Positions 1 to 8,036 of a stretch of DNA of 64,000 nt are shown piece by piece. Source of the DNA: Legionella shakespearei DSM 23087 (GTDB lineage: Bacteria; Pseudomonadota; Gammaproteobacteria; Legionellales; Legionellaceae); contig NZ_KB892381.1 of NCBI RefSeq assembly GCF_000373765.1, positions 197,831 to 261,830 of the forward strand. The letters run 5' to 3'. The position numbers and the translations under genes were made by a program. Under the pieces are notes generated by a model. The model did not search any database. It was given only the letters and a program-made list of their open reading frames with translations, and was not told the DNA's origin. Numbering within the stretch: the stretch's first letter is position 1; each line of letters opens with the position of its first letter.

Positions 1-216
1 CGTGTTGGCATGTGGGTGATGCGCATTATGATAATCAATGCCATGCGCGAGTAAATAATTAAAACCTGATGGGCCAAATTGCTGTTGGTGTTTGTGAATT
101 AAATCGCCACGCAATTGATCCACAACAAGCTGGACTATCAATTTGGGTTGGCTGTTTTCAGCATGGCTCCAAAGGGAGAGCAAAGAAAGTAAAGAACCGA
201 CAAAAATCTGTTTCAT
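1..216 (-). CDS. Alkaline phosphatase / phosphodiesterase family protein, secreted (5' end only)
   Basis: The 72 N-terminal codons are present; the rest lies beyond base 1. The ATG at 214-216 opens a signal peptide of about 19 residues (MKQIFVGSLLSLLSLWSHA). It is followed by QPKLIVQLVVDQLRGDLI and a GFNYLLAHGI segment. This order (hydrophobic strand ending in VDQ, then a phenylalanine-rich FGPSGF and 'L..GI.Y.NAHHPHANT') is typical of PafA-like alkaline phosphatases and type I phosphodiesterases, in which that Asp binds metal and a Thr nucleophile follows soon after. The nucleophile itself is not visible. A periplasmic or secreted phosphomonoesterase is inferred. Confidence 0.7.
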   Translation of the reverse strand, partial: MKQIFVGSLLSLLSLWSHAENSQPKLIVQLVVDQLRGDLIHKHQQQFGPSGFNYLLAHGIDYHNAHHPHANT

Positions 217-343
217 ATGAGGTCACTCATTCTAAAAAATGAATTAGTGCGTAAATTACATCAAACCAGAGGTTGAAAGCAATGAAATCTCGATGAAAGT
301 GACCACAGAAACAAGGCTGTTCGCATAAACAGGACAACCCCAT

Positions 344-410
344 GTAGCCCGGTCTGCTTGCAGCCGGGAATTGTGCCACTTCGATCCCGGCTGCAAGCAG
401 ACCGGACTAC
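344..410. repeat. Family A1 palindrome, full inverted pair
   Basis: Left half gtagcccggtctgcttgcag with ccggga; right half tcccgg with ctgcaagcagaccggactac. The arms are about 26 bp with one mismatch (ggactac against gggctac) around a 15 nt spacer. Each half folds alone (cccgg/ccggg and ctgc/gcag). Other A1 copies occur at 22050, 54096 and 54393. Confidence 0.9.
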
Positions 411-429
411 GAACCCATTTTCTCCCCCT

Positions 430-546
430 CCGATCCACGTCGTCCTGAGCGCGTCTTTTGGCGCGAAGGATCTCCCGAAAGCGGCATGGTGCCAGTACTT
501 GGAGATCCTTCATGCCAAAAGACGCGTTCAGGACGACGTGGATCGG
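430..546. repeat. Family B palindrome, full inverted pair
   Basis: Starts ccgatccacgtcgtcctgag and ends with its complement, ...gacgacgtggatcgg. The halves are separated by a loop containing ggcatggtgccagtacttgg. Within a half, tcct...cgcg pairs with cgcg...agga. The right arm carries mismatches (catgccaaaa for gcgccaaaa). Confidence 0.9.
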
Positions 547-768
547 GGGAGGGATCGAAGAGACTGTTGCTAACAGGCCGAGCTAAAAAACCAATAAAAA
601 ATCTAATTTTTATTTATAAAAATCAAACGCTTGAAAATTAATTAGATAGTAAAAAGAAAACACATGACGAACATAATGAATTAGTTTAAACTGAGTCCGG
701 TGAAAGAAATTCACTAGAATCTGGCAACAGATTCTAAATCCTGTTCATGGAGTTTAAGGAGAATAAAG

Positions 769-1473
769 ATGTCTTTTGAATTGGTAGCTTATGATAAGTT
801 AAAGACTAGTGTTAGGGAAAGTGTTAAGACATTGGTTCTGCATCACAATAAAGATCAAAAAATCAATCCTGAGAAATTAGAAGAAGCAGTTAAAGATCTG
901 CCTATCGAAAGAAAATCTCAGGCACTCTTATTGTTAAAAACAATTGAACTCTTGGATAAAACTGTCGACATGACAGTGAAATCTCGTGTATTAAATGCAC
1001 TATGTTATTTCATCCATCAGAAAATCGATGATTCTTACAAAAACAGTTACAACCCATTGGTAAGTAGCGAGCGAAGTAATTTTTACACCTCATTAACTAC
1101 CGCCCTGGAGCTGACTAAAGAGAATCAGCCTGGTAAAAATGATTTGGTTGATATGTACGGAGAATTGATTCATTTCTTTAAACAGCATGTTTATATTCAT
1201 GCCGACCCCAGAAAAGGTTATATGGGAGACCAGCCTTTTGCTCTGGAAGGTTATGACGTTTTAGCAGACATCAAGACACTTATTAAAAAAGTACGCGATG
1301 TAGAAGTTGAATTAGTTGACGCTGCTGAAGAAAAGCGCCAGCAACAATTAAAGCCTAAAGCATCTACGGGTATTTTAGGTGGTCTTTTTGGTGGTGGCGC
1401 TACTGGCACTACCAGCAGCAAACATAAAGCTAAAAAGGAAGAAGCAGCAGTAGTAACAGCTGGTCCTCAGTAA
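769..1473 (+). CDS. Legionella-type hypothetical protein, candidate Dot/Icm effector
   Basis: A 234-residue soluble protein with no signal peptide or membrane segment. Residues 1-180 look largely alpha-helical (Leu/Lys/Glu-rich, heptad-like). The C-terminal 45 residues change character: a Gly-rich stretch (GILGGLFGGGATG), then Ser/Lys-rich and Glu-containing sequence ending EEAAVVTAGPQ. A disordered tail with small residues and a glutamate pair is compatible with a type IV secretion signal, but that is inference. A strong AAGGAG precedes the ATG. It stands alone, flanked by repeats and a convergent stem-loop. From memory of gene order near dsbA2 it could be lem14 (lpg1851); I cannot confirm this from sequence. 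Confidence 0.75.
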   Translation: MSFELVAYDKLKTSVRESVKTLVLHHNKDQKINPEKLEEAVKDLPIERKSQALLLLKTIELLDKTVDMTVKSRVLNALCYFIHQKIDDSYKNSYNPLVSSERSNFYTSLTTALELTKENQPGKNDLVDMYGELIHFFKQHVYIHADPRKGYMGDQPFALEGYDVLADIKTLIKKVRDVEVELVDAAEEKRQQQLKPKASTGILGGLFGGGATGTTSSKHKAKKEEAAVVTAGPQ

Positions 1474-1485
1474 GCAAACGGCCTT

Positions 1486-1521
1486 TTTCTGGTGTTATCA
1501 ATCTTGTGATAACACCAGAAA
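1486..1521. terminator. Perfect 15 bp stem-loop between convergent genes
   Basis: tttctggtgttatca (1486-1500), a 6 nt loop, and tgataacaccagaaa (1507-1521). It lies between the stop of the gene at 769-1473 and the stop of the rhodanese gene. No clear U-run follows on either strand, so intrinsic termination is not certain; a 3'-end stabilising hairpin is equally possible. Confidence 0.5.
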
Positions 1522-1531
1522 TGCAATATTG

Positions 1532-1864
1532 TTACTGTTCTACCGGGTATCCATACATAGCCCACTCAACTATTCCGCCATCAACGGAATAAACAGTCTC
1601 ATATCCTATGTCCATCAGACTCTGGGCTGCATATAAAGAGCGGACGCCACCACGGCAGTGCAGATAAATCGGATGGGTTTTGTCTGCAATTTTTGCATGT
1701 ATAGAGCCAGCAATTTCATCTTTCGGCATATGCAGCGCACCAGGAATCCTTATATCTTGCCATTCTTCAAGCTCACGTACATCAATTAAACACAAATCCG
1801 GTTGTGCATCCATTTTGGTTTTAAGTTCATGGACGTCTACAGTTTTAATATTATGCTTTGTCAT
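1532..1864 (-). CDS. Rhodanese-like domain protein
   Basis: A single rhodanese domain of 110 residues. 'CLIDVRELEEW' (about 26-36) is the CH2A-type motif and HCRGGVRS (about 69-76) is the active-site loop with the persulfide cysteine. The family transfers sulfane sulfur, typically to cyanide or a protein thiol in vitro; the natural acceptor is unknown. Cytoplasmic, no signal peptide. Its start overlaps the end of the upstream 93-residue membrane-protein gene by 14 bp, so the two are co-translated. Such pairs often belong to sulfur or thiol-redox handling, and glutathione synthesis genes lie nearby, but a link is inference. Confidence 0.85.
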   Translation of the reverse strand: MTKHNIKTVDVHELKTKMDAQPDLCLIDVRELEEWQDIRIPGALHMPKDEIAGSIHAKIADKTHPIYLHCRGGVRSLYAAQSLMDIGYETVYSVDGGIVEWAMYGYPVEQ

Positions 1865-2132
1865 AACGGGTTTCTCTCATAGCAGGTCGGGTTAAAGTAG
1901 AATGATGGAGCAGCCAATAAATGGTCGCAGTGAATACACCACCGATTAAAGTAGCAAAAGCCCAGGTTGGCGCAGAAACTAAAACCGGTTTTAACCCCAG
2001 TCTATATAAATTTCCAGCATCGCGGGCAACTGCTCCGGCAAAAATGAAATGCAAAATACCATTGATTATCATGATAAGATAAAAAAAGGTTTGAATTTGG
2101 CTTCCATATTGTTGTGCTAACTCACCCAGCAT
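1851..2132 (-). CDS. Small inner-membrane protein, unknown function
   Basis: A 93-residue protein with two clear hydrophobic segments (about 16-36 FFYLIMIINGILHFIFAGAV and 50-75 around VLVSAPTWAFATLIGGVFTA) and a charged C-terminus (RPAMRETRYDKA). No motif I recognise. It is placed between an EamA transporter gene (3 bp upstream) and the rhodanese gene (14 bp overlap), so the three form one minus-strand transcription unit. Confidence 0.7.
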   Translation of the reverse strand: MLGELAQQYGSQIQTFFYLIMIINGILHFIFAGAVARDAGNLYRLGLKPVLVSAPTWAFATLIGGVFTATIYWLLHHSTLTRPAMRETRYDKA

Positions 2133-2135
2133 GGT

Positions 2136-3071
2136 TCAGGCTCCTAATGGCTGCTTTGATTGTCTCCATGATAACAGAAAAATAGCCGAAATAACTAAAG
2201 CAATGGCCAGACTTTGGTTCAGTGTAGGTGCTTCATCAAACACTGCATATCCCCAAAACAGGCCGGTTAATGCAACAACGCCGCCAGTTAAACTGTAAAA
2301 TACCGGGCCTGCCAGTCGAATCAAGATGAAAAAAAGTAAATAGCCAAGGCTTGAGAGGACTATTTCCAAAACAACCACCTGTTTTACCAGAGTAAATGGC
2401 CCTGATAAAGAATAAAAAGAATTCTGACTGATGACCAGAGGGATGAGCATCAGGGTGGCGGCCAGCAGCATGCCGCTGGCGGCTTGTAATGCATTAATTT
2501 GTTGTGGCTGTCTTGCTCCTATATAGATAGAACAAAGAGCAAAACTTAAGGGGCTAAGCATGGCCAGTAACGCCCATCCTGAATAGAGGCCGACAGTATT
2601 AATCCCAACGATCAACAGTATGCCCGCCATGCCCAGAACCAATGCTAAAAATCGCCACAGGTCGATTTTCTCCTGTCCGGATAAAATGGCAAGCGGGTAA
2701 ACAAGCAAGGGAACTGTATTGACTAAAACAGCCAGTAAACCTGCTGGTATATGGCTGGAAATGAAATAGATATTCGTATTGGGTATTGCGATTCCAACCA
2801 GTCCGCAAATCAAAAAATAAGGCCAGTGAGCAGGAGAAAATAAAGTGGATTTTTTATCCATGAGACAAATAAGGGTGAGCAATACTGCTGGTCCCAGTGA
2901 TTGCCAGAATGCGTAACCTAAGAGCGGCACTCCATTAGTCATGGCAAATTTGGCTAATGTATAGCCCGAACCCCAAATAAAGCCTAATACAATCAGCAGC
3001 AGTATTGCTTTAATGGATTTGAAGTGAGTCATAGGCTGGTCTGATAAATTGAGAGATAAAGGTTGAGCCAT
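2136..3071 (-). CDS. EamA/DMT-family transporter
   Basis: 311 residues with ten predicted membrane segments and two EamA-type halves; the first begins around 'ILLLIVLGFIWGSGYTLAKFA', with the W-G-S/T motif usual for drug/metabolite transporters. The family exports amino acids, nucleotides or other metabolites; the substrate cannot be read from sequence. The ATG at 3071 has AGGATGG close upstream. An internal ATG at 3032 (MTHFKS) would remove a 13-residue polar extension and is a possible alternative start. First gene of a three-gene unit, divergent from gshA. Confidence 0.85.
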   Translation of the reverse strand: MAQPLSLNLSDQPMTHFKSIKAILLLIVLGFIWGSGYTLAKFAMTNGVPLLGYAFWQSLGPAVLLTLICLMDKKSTLFSPAHWPYFLICGLVGIAIPNTNIYFISSHIPAGLLAVLVNTVPLLVYPLAILSGQEKIDLWRFLALVLGMAGILLIVGINTVGLYSGWALLAMLSPLSFALCSIYIGARQPQQINALQAASGMLLAATLMLIPLVISQNSFYSLSGPFTLVKQVVVLEIVLSSLGYLLFFILIRLAGPVFYSLTGGVVALTGLFWGYAVFDEAPTLNQSLAIALVISAIFLLSWRQSKQPLGA

Positions 3072-3185
3072 TATGCCATCCTATAAATAAATTAACTATA
3101 AGATGCAGGGCTTTCACAGATAAGAACTTCCATTTTATCATTAACATCGGTAACATCGAGGCATTAAATTTTTTAGGGAAAGAGC

Positions 3186-4481
3186 ATGAATCTTAATGAA
3201 ATCCCGGTTCCACATTTGACTACAGCTCATTCGGGTCCCTTGCATCATGTGGAAAAAGTCATTTTAAACCATGTTGCAGTTATCGAAGCCTGGTTCAGGA
3301 AAAAATGGAAGGAAACCCCGGCCCCATTGACTTCTTCAGTGGATTTGCGCCATGCAGGATTTAAACTGGCACCGGTGGATACCAATCTTTTTCCTGCCGG
3401 TTTTAATAACCTGAATCCGGATTTTCTTCCTTTATGCATTCAGGCAGCTCAGTCCGTGTTGATTGATAATATTCCAGGATGTACTAAAATTCTGATTTTA
3501 CCTGAAAGCCATACTCGCAATAAATTTTATTTACAAAGTTTAAATGTGATACGCACCATCCTGGTTAAAGCGGGTTTCATTGTCCGCATTGGCAGCCTGG
3601 ATCCGGAATTGAAAGATCCTGTTGAAATGGAATTGGAGCACGGCGAGAGTGTGTTGATTGAACCCTTGCAAAGGCAAGGTGACAGGGTAGGGCTGGATGG
3701 TTTTAGTCCTTGTTTCCTTTTATTGAATAACGATTTGTCATCTGGCATCCCCCCTATTTTGGAAGGCATACAGCAACCCATCAGGCCCACCGCTAAACTG
3801 GGATGGGCATCGCGCTTGAAATCCAGTCATTTTCAGTTTTTTGATGAAGTAGCTCAGGAGTTCGCCGCTTTAATCGATATGGATCCCTGGCTCATTGATC
3901 CCTATTTCAGTGCTATAGATGGCGTTGATTTTATGGCTCAGGAAGGAGTAGAGCAATTGGCGCTTGAAGTAGATAAAATTTTAGCTTTAACACGAGATAA
4001 ATACGCCACTTATGGTATAGAAGACAAACCCTTTGTCGTAGTCAAAGCGGATAATGGTACTTATGGTATGAGCGTGATGATGGTTCATGATGGGGAGCAA
4101 ATCCGTCAATTGAACCGAAAACAACGTACTAAAATGTCTGCGACCAAAGGAAGCCGTAAAGTAGACAGAGTCATGATTCAGGAAGGTGTCTATACTTTTG
4201 AAACCATGCCTGATGGAGCAGTTGCCGAGCCGGTAGTGTACATGATTGGTCAATTTGTCGTGGGCGGATTTTATCGGGTACATCAGGGAAGGGGAATAGA
4301 TGAAAATTTAAATGCCCCCGGAATGCACTTTGAGCCTTTGGCTTTTGCCCAGGCCTGTAATATGCCCTGTGATGAACTTGAAGTGATTGATTATCCTAAC
4401 CGTTTTTATGTGTATGGTGTTATTGCCCGATTGGCTGCATTGGCAGCTGCAAGAGAAATCAGGGCTGCGGGAGAAGAGTGA
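3186..4481 (+). CDS. gshA: Glutamate-cysteine ligase, GshA-type (PF08886-like)
   Basis: 431 residues; catalyses the first step of glutathione synthesis, ATP-dependent joining of glutamate and cysteine. It resembles the proteobacterial GshA family rather than E. coli GshA: characteristic segments are 'SVDLRHAGFKLAPVDTNLFP' (about 52-71, substrate site), VVVKADNGTYGM (about 286-297, ATP-grasp core) and the late 'VVGGFYRVH'. AGGGAAAGAG precedes the ATG. The stop overlaps the gshB start (TGATG), so the two enzymes of the pathway are translationally coupled. Cytoplasmic. The assignment rests on family resemblance and on the gshB neighbour. Confidence 0.88.
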   Translation: MNLNEIPVPHLTTAHSGPLHHVEKVILNHVAVIEAWFRKKWKETPAPLTSSVDLRHAGFKLAPVDTNLFPAGFNNLNPDFLPLCIQAAQSVLIDNIPGCTKILILPESHTRNKFYLQSLNVIRTILVKAGFIVRIGSLDPELKDPVEMELEHGESVLIEPLQRQGDRVGLDGFSPCFLLLNNDLSSGIPPILEGIQQPIRPTAKLGWASRLKSSHFQFFDEVAQEFAALIDMDPWLIDPYFSAIDGVDFMAQEGVEQLALEVDKILALTRDKYATYGIEDKPFVVVKADNGTYGMSVMMVHDGEQIRQLNRKQRTKMSATKGSRKVDRVMIQEGVYTFETMPDGAVAEPVVYMIGQFVVGGFYRVHQGRGIDENLNAPGMHFEPLAFAQACNMPCDELEVIDYPNRFYVYGVIARLAALAAAREIRAAGEE

Positions 4482-5443
4482 TGAAACTTGCGGTATTGAT
4501 GGATCCAATACATCATTTGAAACCTTATAAGGATTCTACGGTTGCGATGATACGCAGTGCCAGAGCATTAGGCTGGTCTTGTGCGTATTTTACTTTGGAA
4601 GATTTGTTCTGCCGCGAAGGTAAGGCTTATGCTCGCGCTCATGACATCACTGTTGGTGATGTACATAGCAGTGGTTGGGCAACAACAACAGATTTGGGTG
4701 AGCAGCCATTAAGTAATTTTGATATTATTTTAATGCGTAAAGATCCTCCTTTTGACATGGAATATATTTACGCCACCTATGCACTCGATCTTGCTGAGCG
4801 GGATGGTGTATTAATAGCCAACAAGCCGCAAAGCCTTCGTGACGCTAATGAAAAATTCTTTACTTTGAATTTCCCCCAGTGCTGTCCAGAGACTTTGGTT
4901 TCCAGAGACATTAACAGATTAAAAGCTTTTTGGAAAAAGCATTCCAATGTCATCTTTAAACCATTGGAGGGCATGGGAGGGAATGCTGTTTTCCATGTCG
5001 ATGAGCAGGGTAGAAATTTATCCGTTATTTTGGAAGTACTGACTAAAAGCCAAACGGTTACTATTATGGCTCAGACTTACATACCCGAGATAAGCACAGC
5101 AGGGGATAAACGTGTCCTTATCATCAATGGAGAACCTGTTCCCTATGCTTTGGCGCGAATTCCCGCCAAAGGGGAATTACGTGGTAATTTAGCCGCTGGA
5201 GCTACAGGTGTAGTGGTACCCATCACGGACAGGGATCGATGGATTTGTGCACAACTGGCACCTACTCTAAAAGCAAAGGGCTTATATTTTGTCGGTATCG
5301 ATGTGATCGGTAATTATCTAACCGAAATTAATGTCACCAGCCCAACCTGTGTGCAAGAAATCAGTGCTGAAACAGGCCTGGACATAGCAGGAGATTACAT
5401 GCGTTGTCTGGAGCAAATCAAGTCAGGAGTAATAAATATATAA
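4481..5443 (+). CDS. gshB: Glutathione synthase
   Basis: 320 residues from the ATG at 4481; adds glycine to gamma-glutamylcysteine using ATP. Full-length GshB signature: 'KLAVLMDPIHHLKPYKDSTV' at the N-terminus, MRKDPPFDMEYIYATYALD (about 90-108), ATP-grasp 'KPLEGMGGNAVF' (about 159-170) and the C-terminal 'EINVTSPTCVQEI' metal/glycine site. A GTG one codon earlier is less likely; GGAGAAGAG sits before the ATG inside gshA. Forms an operon with gshA through a 1 bp overlap. Confidence 0.95.
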   Translation: MKLAVLMDPIHHLKPYKDSTVAMIRSARALGWSCAYFTLEDLFCREGKAYARAHDITVGDVHSSGWATTTDLGEQPLSNFDIILMRKDPPFDMEYIYATYALDLAERDGVLIANKPQSLRDANEKFFTLNFPQCCPETLVSRDINRLKAFWKKHSNVIFKPLEGMGGNAVFHVDEQGRNLSVILEVLTKSQTVTIMAQTYIPEISTAGDKRVLIINGEPVPYALARIPAKGELRGNLAAGATGVVVPITDRDRWICAQLAPTLKAKGLYFVGIDVIGNYLTEINVTSPTCVQEISAETGLDIAGDYMRCLEQIKSGVINI

Positions 5444-5488
5444 AAAACTGTAGCCTATTTTAAATCAGCCGTGCCCTATCATGATTAC

Positions 5489-6487
5489 TTAGGAAGTGGC
5501 AATAAACAGCTCAGGCAACATTCTGGATGGTCTGTTTTCCTCTGGCTCGAAATGAATCCCTTCTAACAATCGTGCACCTACTGCAGAATGTTTAAATTCC
5601 TGGTAGGATTCACTTGAGACAATCTCTTTGGGCAACATTTGCTCATAAAACGAATAGAAATCCTCTGCATCATGCAGTTTAAAGCCAAAACGATCAAGTA
5701 ATATCATAACTTCAAAATAGGAATGATGACCTTTGGCTATAAGAGTTGCTGCCACTGATACAAATAACAGTTTTATTTCCCTGGGCTCAAGTGGAATGGC
5801 TGTAATGAGATAACTTAAATAGTCACAGGCCGAGCCAGAGGATCCAGAAATGATCGGGAAATTCCGCTGCGTCATCCATCGACCAACATTACTGTTCCTG
5901 TCGGGTTTGTATTCAAATTGGGCGGGTGAATAGGATTCAGGGAAATACGCATTGAGATCCTGTGGTGTATTTTCTATGGTTGTTATTCCCAATTTTCTGG
6001 TTGTTTGCAAATTGTCTGATTCAGTTGACTTGGCTCCGCGATTATTTTCATGAAATAATTCTTTGGGTCTCAAATGGGAAGCCAATGACTTACGGCCGGA
6101 TTGAGATTTAAATAATGAGTAGAGGCATAATTCAGTAAGCGTTGGAATGTGCGACTTAGGTGCTTCTGGAACATGTTTAATTTTGTCTGCTTTTAAAAAA
6201 TAGTCGCAATACAGTTTTAGAAAATAGTTTATTTTAAAAAGATCGGGGCTATCTTTAAGAAATTGCAGTCCTTTAAATTCTTTATATTCATCCTTCATCA
6301 CAGTATGAAGGCTATACATAATCCGATCATAATTTCTATCAGACTTGTTTAATTCGTGTATCGCTTCCAAACCCTTAAGTATTTTTTCGTATACAGGGGT
6401 AAAAAATTCGGGATGTTCGATAAGGTATTTAGCGAGATAGCTTTCAAACAGAGTTATTTCAATGATGTTACCTTCAGAGTCTTTCAC
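5489..6487 (-). CDS. Legionella-type protein of unknown function, candidate effector
   Basis: 332 residues, soluble, no signal peptide. The first 130 residues are helical and rich in Tyr, Phe and Lys. The middle (about 140-190) is polar and probably disordered. Residues 195-310 form a more compact region with FPIISGSSGSACDYLSYL, EIKLLFVSVAATLIAKGHHS and LLDRFGFKLHDAEDFYSFYE. The tail FEPEENRPSRMLPELFIATS has a glutamate pair followed by small and hydrophobic residues, compatible with a Dot/Icm signal. I do not recognise a catalytic family. The start used is a GTG without a good ribosome-binding site, so the true start may differ. The stretch TTTAATATCTAAAATTAA just before it resembles PmrA-type half-sites but lies very close to the start. 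Confidence 0.65.
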   Translation of the reverse strand: MKDSEGNIIEITLFESYLAKYLIEHPEFFTPVYEKILKGLEAIHELNKSDRNYDRIMYSLHTVMKDEYKEFKGLQFLKDSPDLFKINYFLKLYCDYFLKADKIKHVPEAPKSHIPTLTELCLYSLFKSQSGRKSLASHLRPKELFHENNRGAKSTESDNLQTTRKLGITTIENTPQDLNAYFPESYSPAQFEYKPDRNSNVGRWMTQRNFPIISGSSGSACDYLSYLITAIPLEPREIKLLFVSVAATLIAKGHHSYFEVMILLDRFGFKLHDAEDFYSFYEQMLPKEIVSSESYQEFKHSAVGARLLEGIHFEPEENRPSRMLPELFIATS

Positions 6488-6576
6488 GGCAGTTAATTTT
6501 AGATATTAAATTGAGTTTAAAATGATATCACAGTGGTTAATATAATTCCAATTTTATTGATCACTATTGTGGATAG

Positions 6577-6694
6577 CCGATTCACGTCGTCCTGAGCGCG
6601 TCTTTTTGCGCGAAGGATCTCAAAATATTTAGCACCATGCCACGTTCAGGAGATCCTTCGCGCCAAAAGACGCGCTCAGGACGACGTAGATCGG
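6577..6694. repeat. Family B palindrome, full inverted pair
   Basis: ccgattcacgtcgtcctgag ... gacgacgtagatcgg. Arms run through gcgcgtctttttgcgcgaag and its complement, with a loop containing gcaccatgcc. It is followed 20 bp later by a half A1 unit, so the mlaA/5489-gene gap is nearly all repeat. Confidence 0.9.
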
Positions 6695-6714
6695 GGATGG
6701 TATATGCAGGGTGT

Positions 6715-6742
6715 GATCCCGGCTGCAAGCAGACCGGGCTAC
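6715..6742. repeat. Family A1 half-unit (right half only)
   Basis: gatcccggctgcaagcagac followed by cgggctac. It ends 1 nt before the stop codon of mlaA, so the repeat begins exactly where the gene ends. Confidence 0.85.
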
Positions 6743-6743
6743 G

Positions 6744-7496
6744 TTATTCATCTACATAATCAGCAGCCGCAGCTTCCTGGTCCACAGCCATATCCTGGGC
6801 ATAAAGAGCACCATTATCCTGCTCAGCGCCGCTGATCAGATAATTTCTATGTTGCAGATAAGCATCCCTTACAAAGCTGTATTTATCCAATGCTTCATTC
6901 ATCAAACGCTCTGAATCAAAAAGTTGTGAGCGTAAATCCAGATATCTGAGTCCTACCAATCCATAGGCCAGCGGTGCATTATCGATGTATACATAAGGAC
7001 TCCAAAGCGCAAATTGGAATAACCACCCAGAACCGTCACGTATGGTGCTTGGTCCTATGAGAGGAATAACCAGATAAGGCGACTTCTTGTCACCCCATTT
7101 TGCAAAGGTAAGTCCCAAATCATTGTAATGGGGAGGCAGGCCAAATTTTTCTGCAACGTCAAAGATACCCGCAACACCCAGAGTGGAGTTAATGGCAAAA
7201 CGCCAGGTGTCTCGGATTGCCCATTTTCCTTTAGCCTGAAGCAGGTCATTCGCTACTGTAGGAAGCATGTCCAGGTTATTGAAGGCATTATTCACCCCTT
7301 TACGAACCAGGCGCGGAACCACTTTGACATATACAGTAGCTACTGGCTTTAACATAGTCGCGTCAAAGGCCATATTAAAATTATGTACTTTGCGGTTAAA
7401 GGGTTCATAGGGGTCAACCGGATTTGTCCCTCTATGAGCACATCCTGTTAACAATAAGGAACTGACCAGAGTTGCAAACGTTACATTTAAGCGCAT
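6744..7496 (-). CDS. mlaA: MlaA (VacJ) outer-membrane lipoprotein
   Basis: 250 residues. The signal peptide ends in a lipobox, LTGC (about 16-19). The mature part starts with the family hallmark 'DPYEPFNRKVHNFN' and includes NDLLQAKGKWAIRDTWRFAI and GVAGIFDVAEKFGLPPHYND. MlaA works with porins to remove misplaced phospholipids from the outer leaflet and pass them to the MlaC-MlaBDEF system. No other mla genes are in the window. The acidic tail DQEAAAADYVDE is typical. The stop codon directly abuts a family A half repeat. Confidence 0.93.
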   Translation of the reverse strand: MRLNVTFATLVSSLLLTGCAHRGTNPVDPYEPFNRKVHNFNMAFDATMLKPVATVYVKVVPRLVRKGVNNAFNNLDMLPTVANDLLQAKGKWAIRDTWRFAINSTLGVAGIFDVAEKFGLPPHYNDLGLTFAKWGDKKSPYLVIPLIGPSTIRDGSGWLFQFALWSPYVYIDNAPLAYGLVGLRYLDLRSQLFDSERLMNEALDKYSFVRDAYLQHRNYLISGAEQDNGALYAQDMAVDQEAAAADYVDE

Positions 7497-7598
7497 ATTT
7501 TTCTAATTATTTAGAGACTTACGGATGATGTTACACCAGTTTATGCCACTTGAAAACGGGAAGTGTGACAATTCTGAATGCCAGGTAATCCCGACAGT

Positions 7599-8036
7599 TC
7601 AAAATTGCAGTAAAAAGGTAACCGGACCATCATTACAAAGATAAACTTGCATGTCAGCACCAAAACAGCCAGTCTGCACCTGTGGGTGCAGTTGTTGTGC
7701 AAGGGTACATAACTGATCAAAAAGTGTTTTACCCAATTCGGGCGGAGCTGCTCGTGAAAAACTGGGGCGCAAGCCTTTTTGGGTATCAGCCATTAACGTA
7801 AATTGTGGTACCAATAATAAACCGCCGTTAACCTCTTTAAGGCTTAAATTCATTTTTCCCTGGCTGTCAGAAAAAATGCGGTAATTGATGCACTTGTCCA
7901 ACATGCGTTTTAAATTCTGCTCTGTATCCTGAGGTTCAAAACCACAGAGTATCATTAAGCCCTGACTGATTTTTCCTACAGTACGAGAGTCAACATCGAC
8001 TCTCGCTTCGCTGACACGCTGTACTACAGTTAGCAT
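7599..8036 (-). CDS. dtd: D-aminoacyl-tRNA deacylase with altered SQ motif
   Basis: 145 residues, normal length. Dtd hydrolyses D-amino acids (and glycine) mischarged on tRNA. The Gly-cisPro motif is intact near the C-terminus (NDGPVTFLLQF). The other signature, normally SQFTL, reads 'LVPQFTLMADTQKGLRPSF' (about 76-94), i.e. Pro in place of Ser from a CCA codon. The rest (RPSFSRAAPPELG) is conserved. Overlaps the end of pip by 7 bp and is translated with it. Identity is certain; whether the Ser-to-Pro change affects function is open. Confidence 0.93.
   Translation of the reverse strand: MLTVVQRVSEARVDVDSRTVGKISQGLMILCGFEPQDTEQNLKRMLDKCINYRIFSDSQGKMNLSLKEVNGGLLLVPQFTLMADTQKGLRPSFSRAAPPELGKTLFDQLCTLAQQLHPQVQTGCFGADMQVYLCNDGPVTFLLQF

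Larger units (their letters stand above)
217..768. other. Intergenic region with one A1 and one B palindrome
   Basis: No convincing gene. 344-410 and 430-546 are palindromic repeats; short reading frames across them are products of the repeats. 560-768 is AT-rich leader for the gene at 769, with an AAGGAG ribosome-binding site about 7 nt before its ATG. Confidence 0.7.
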
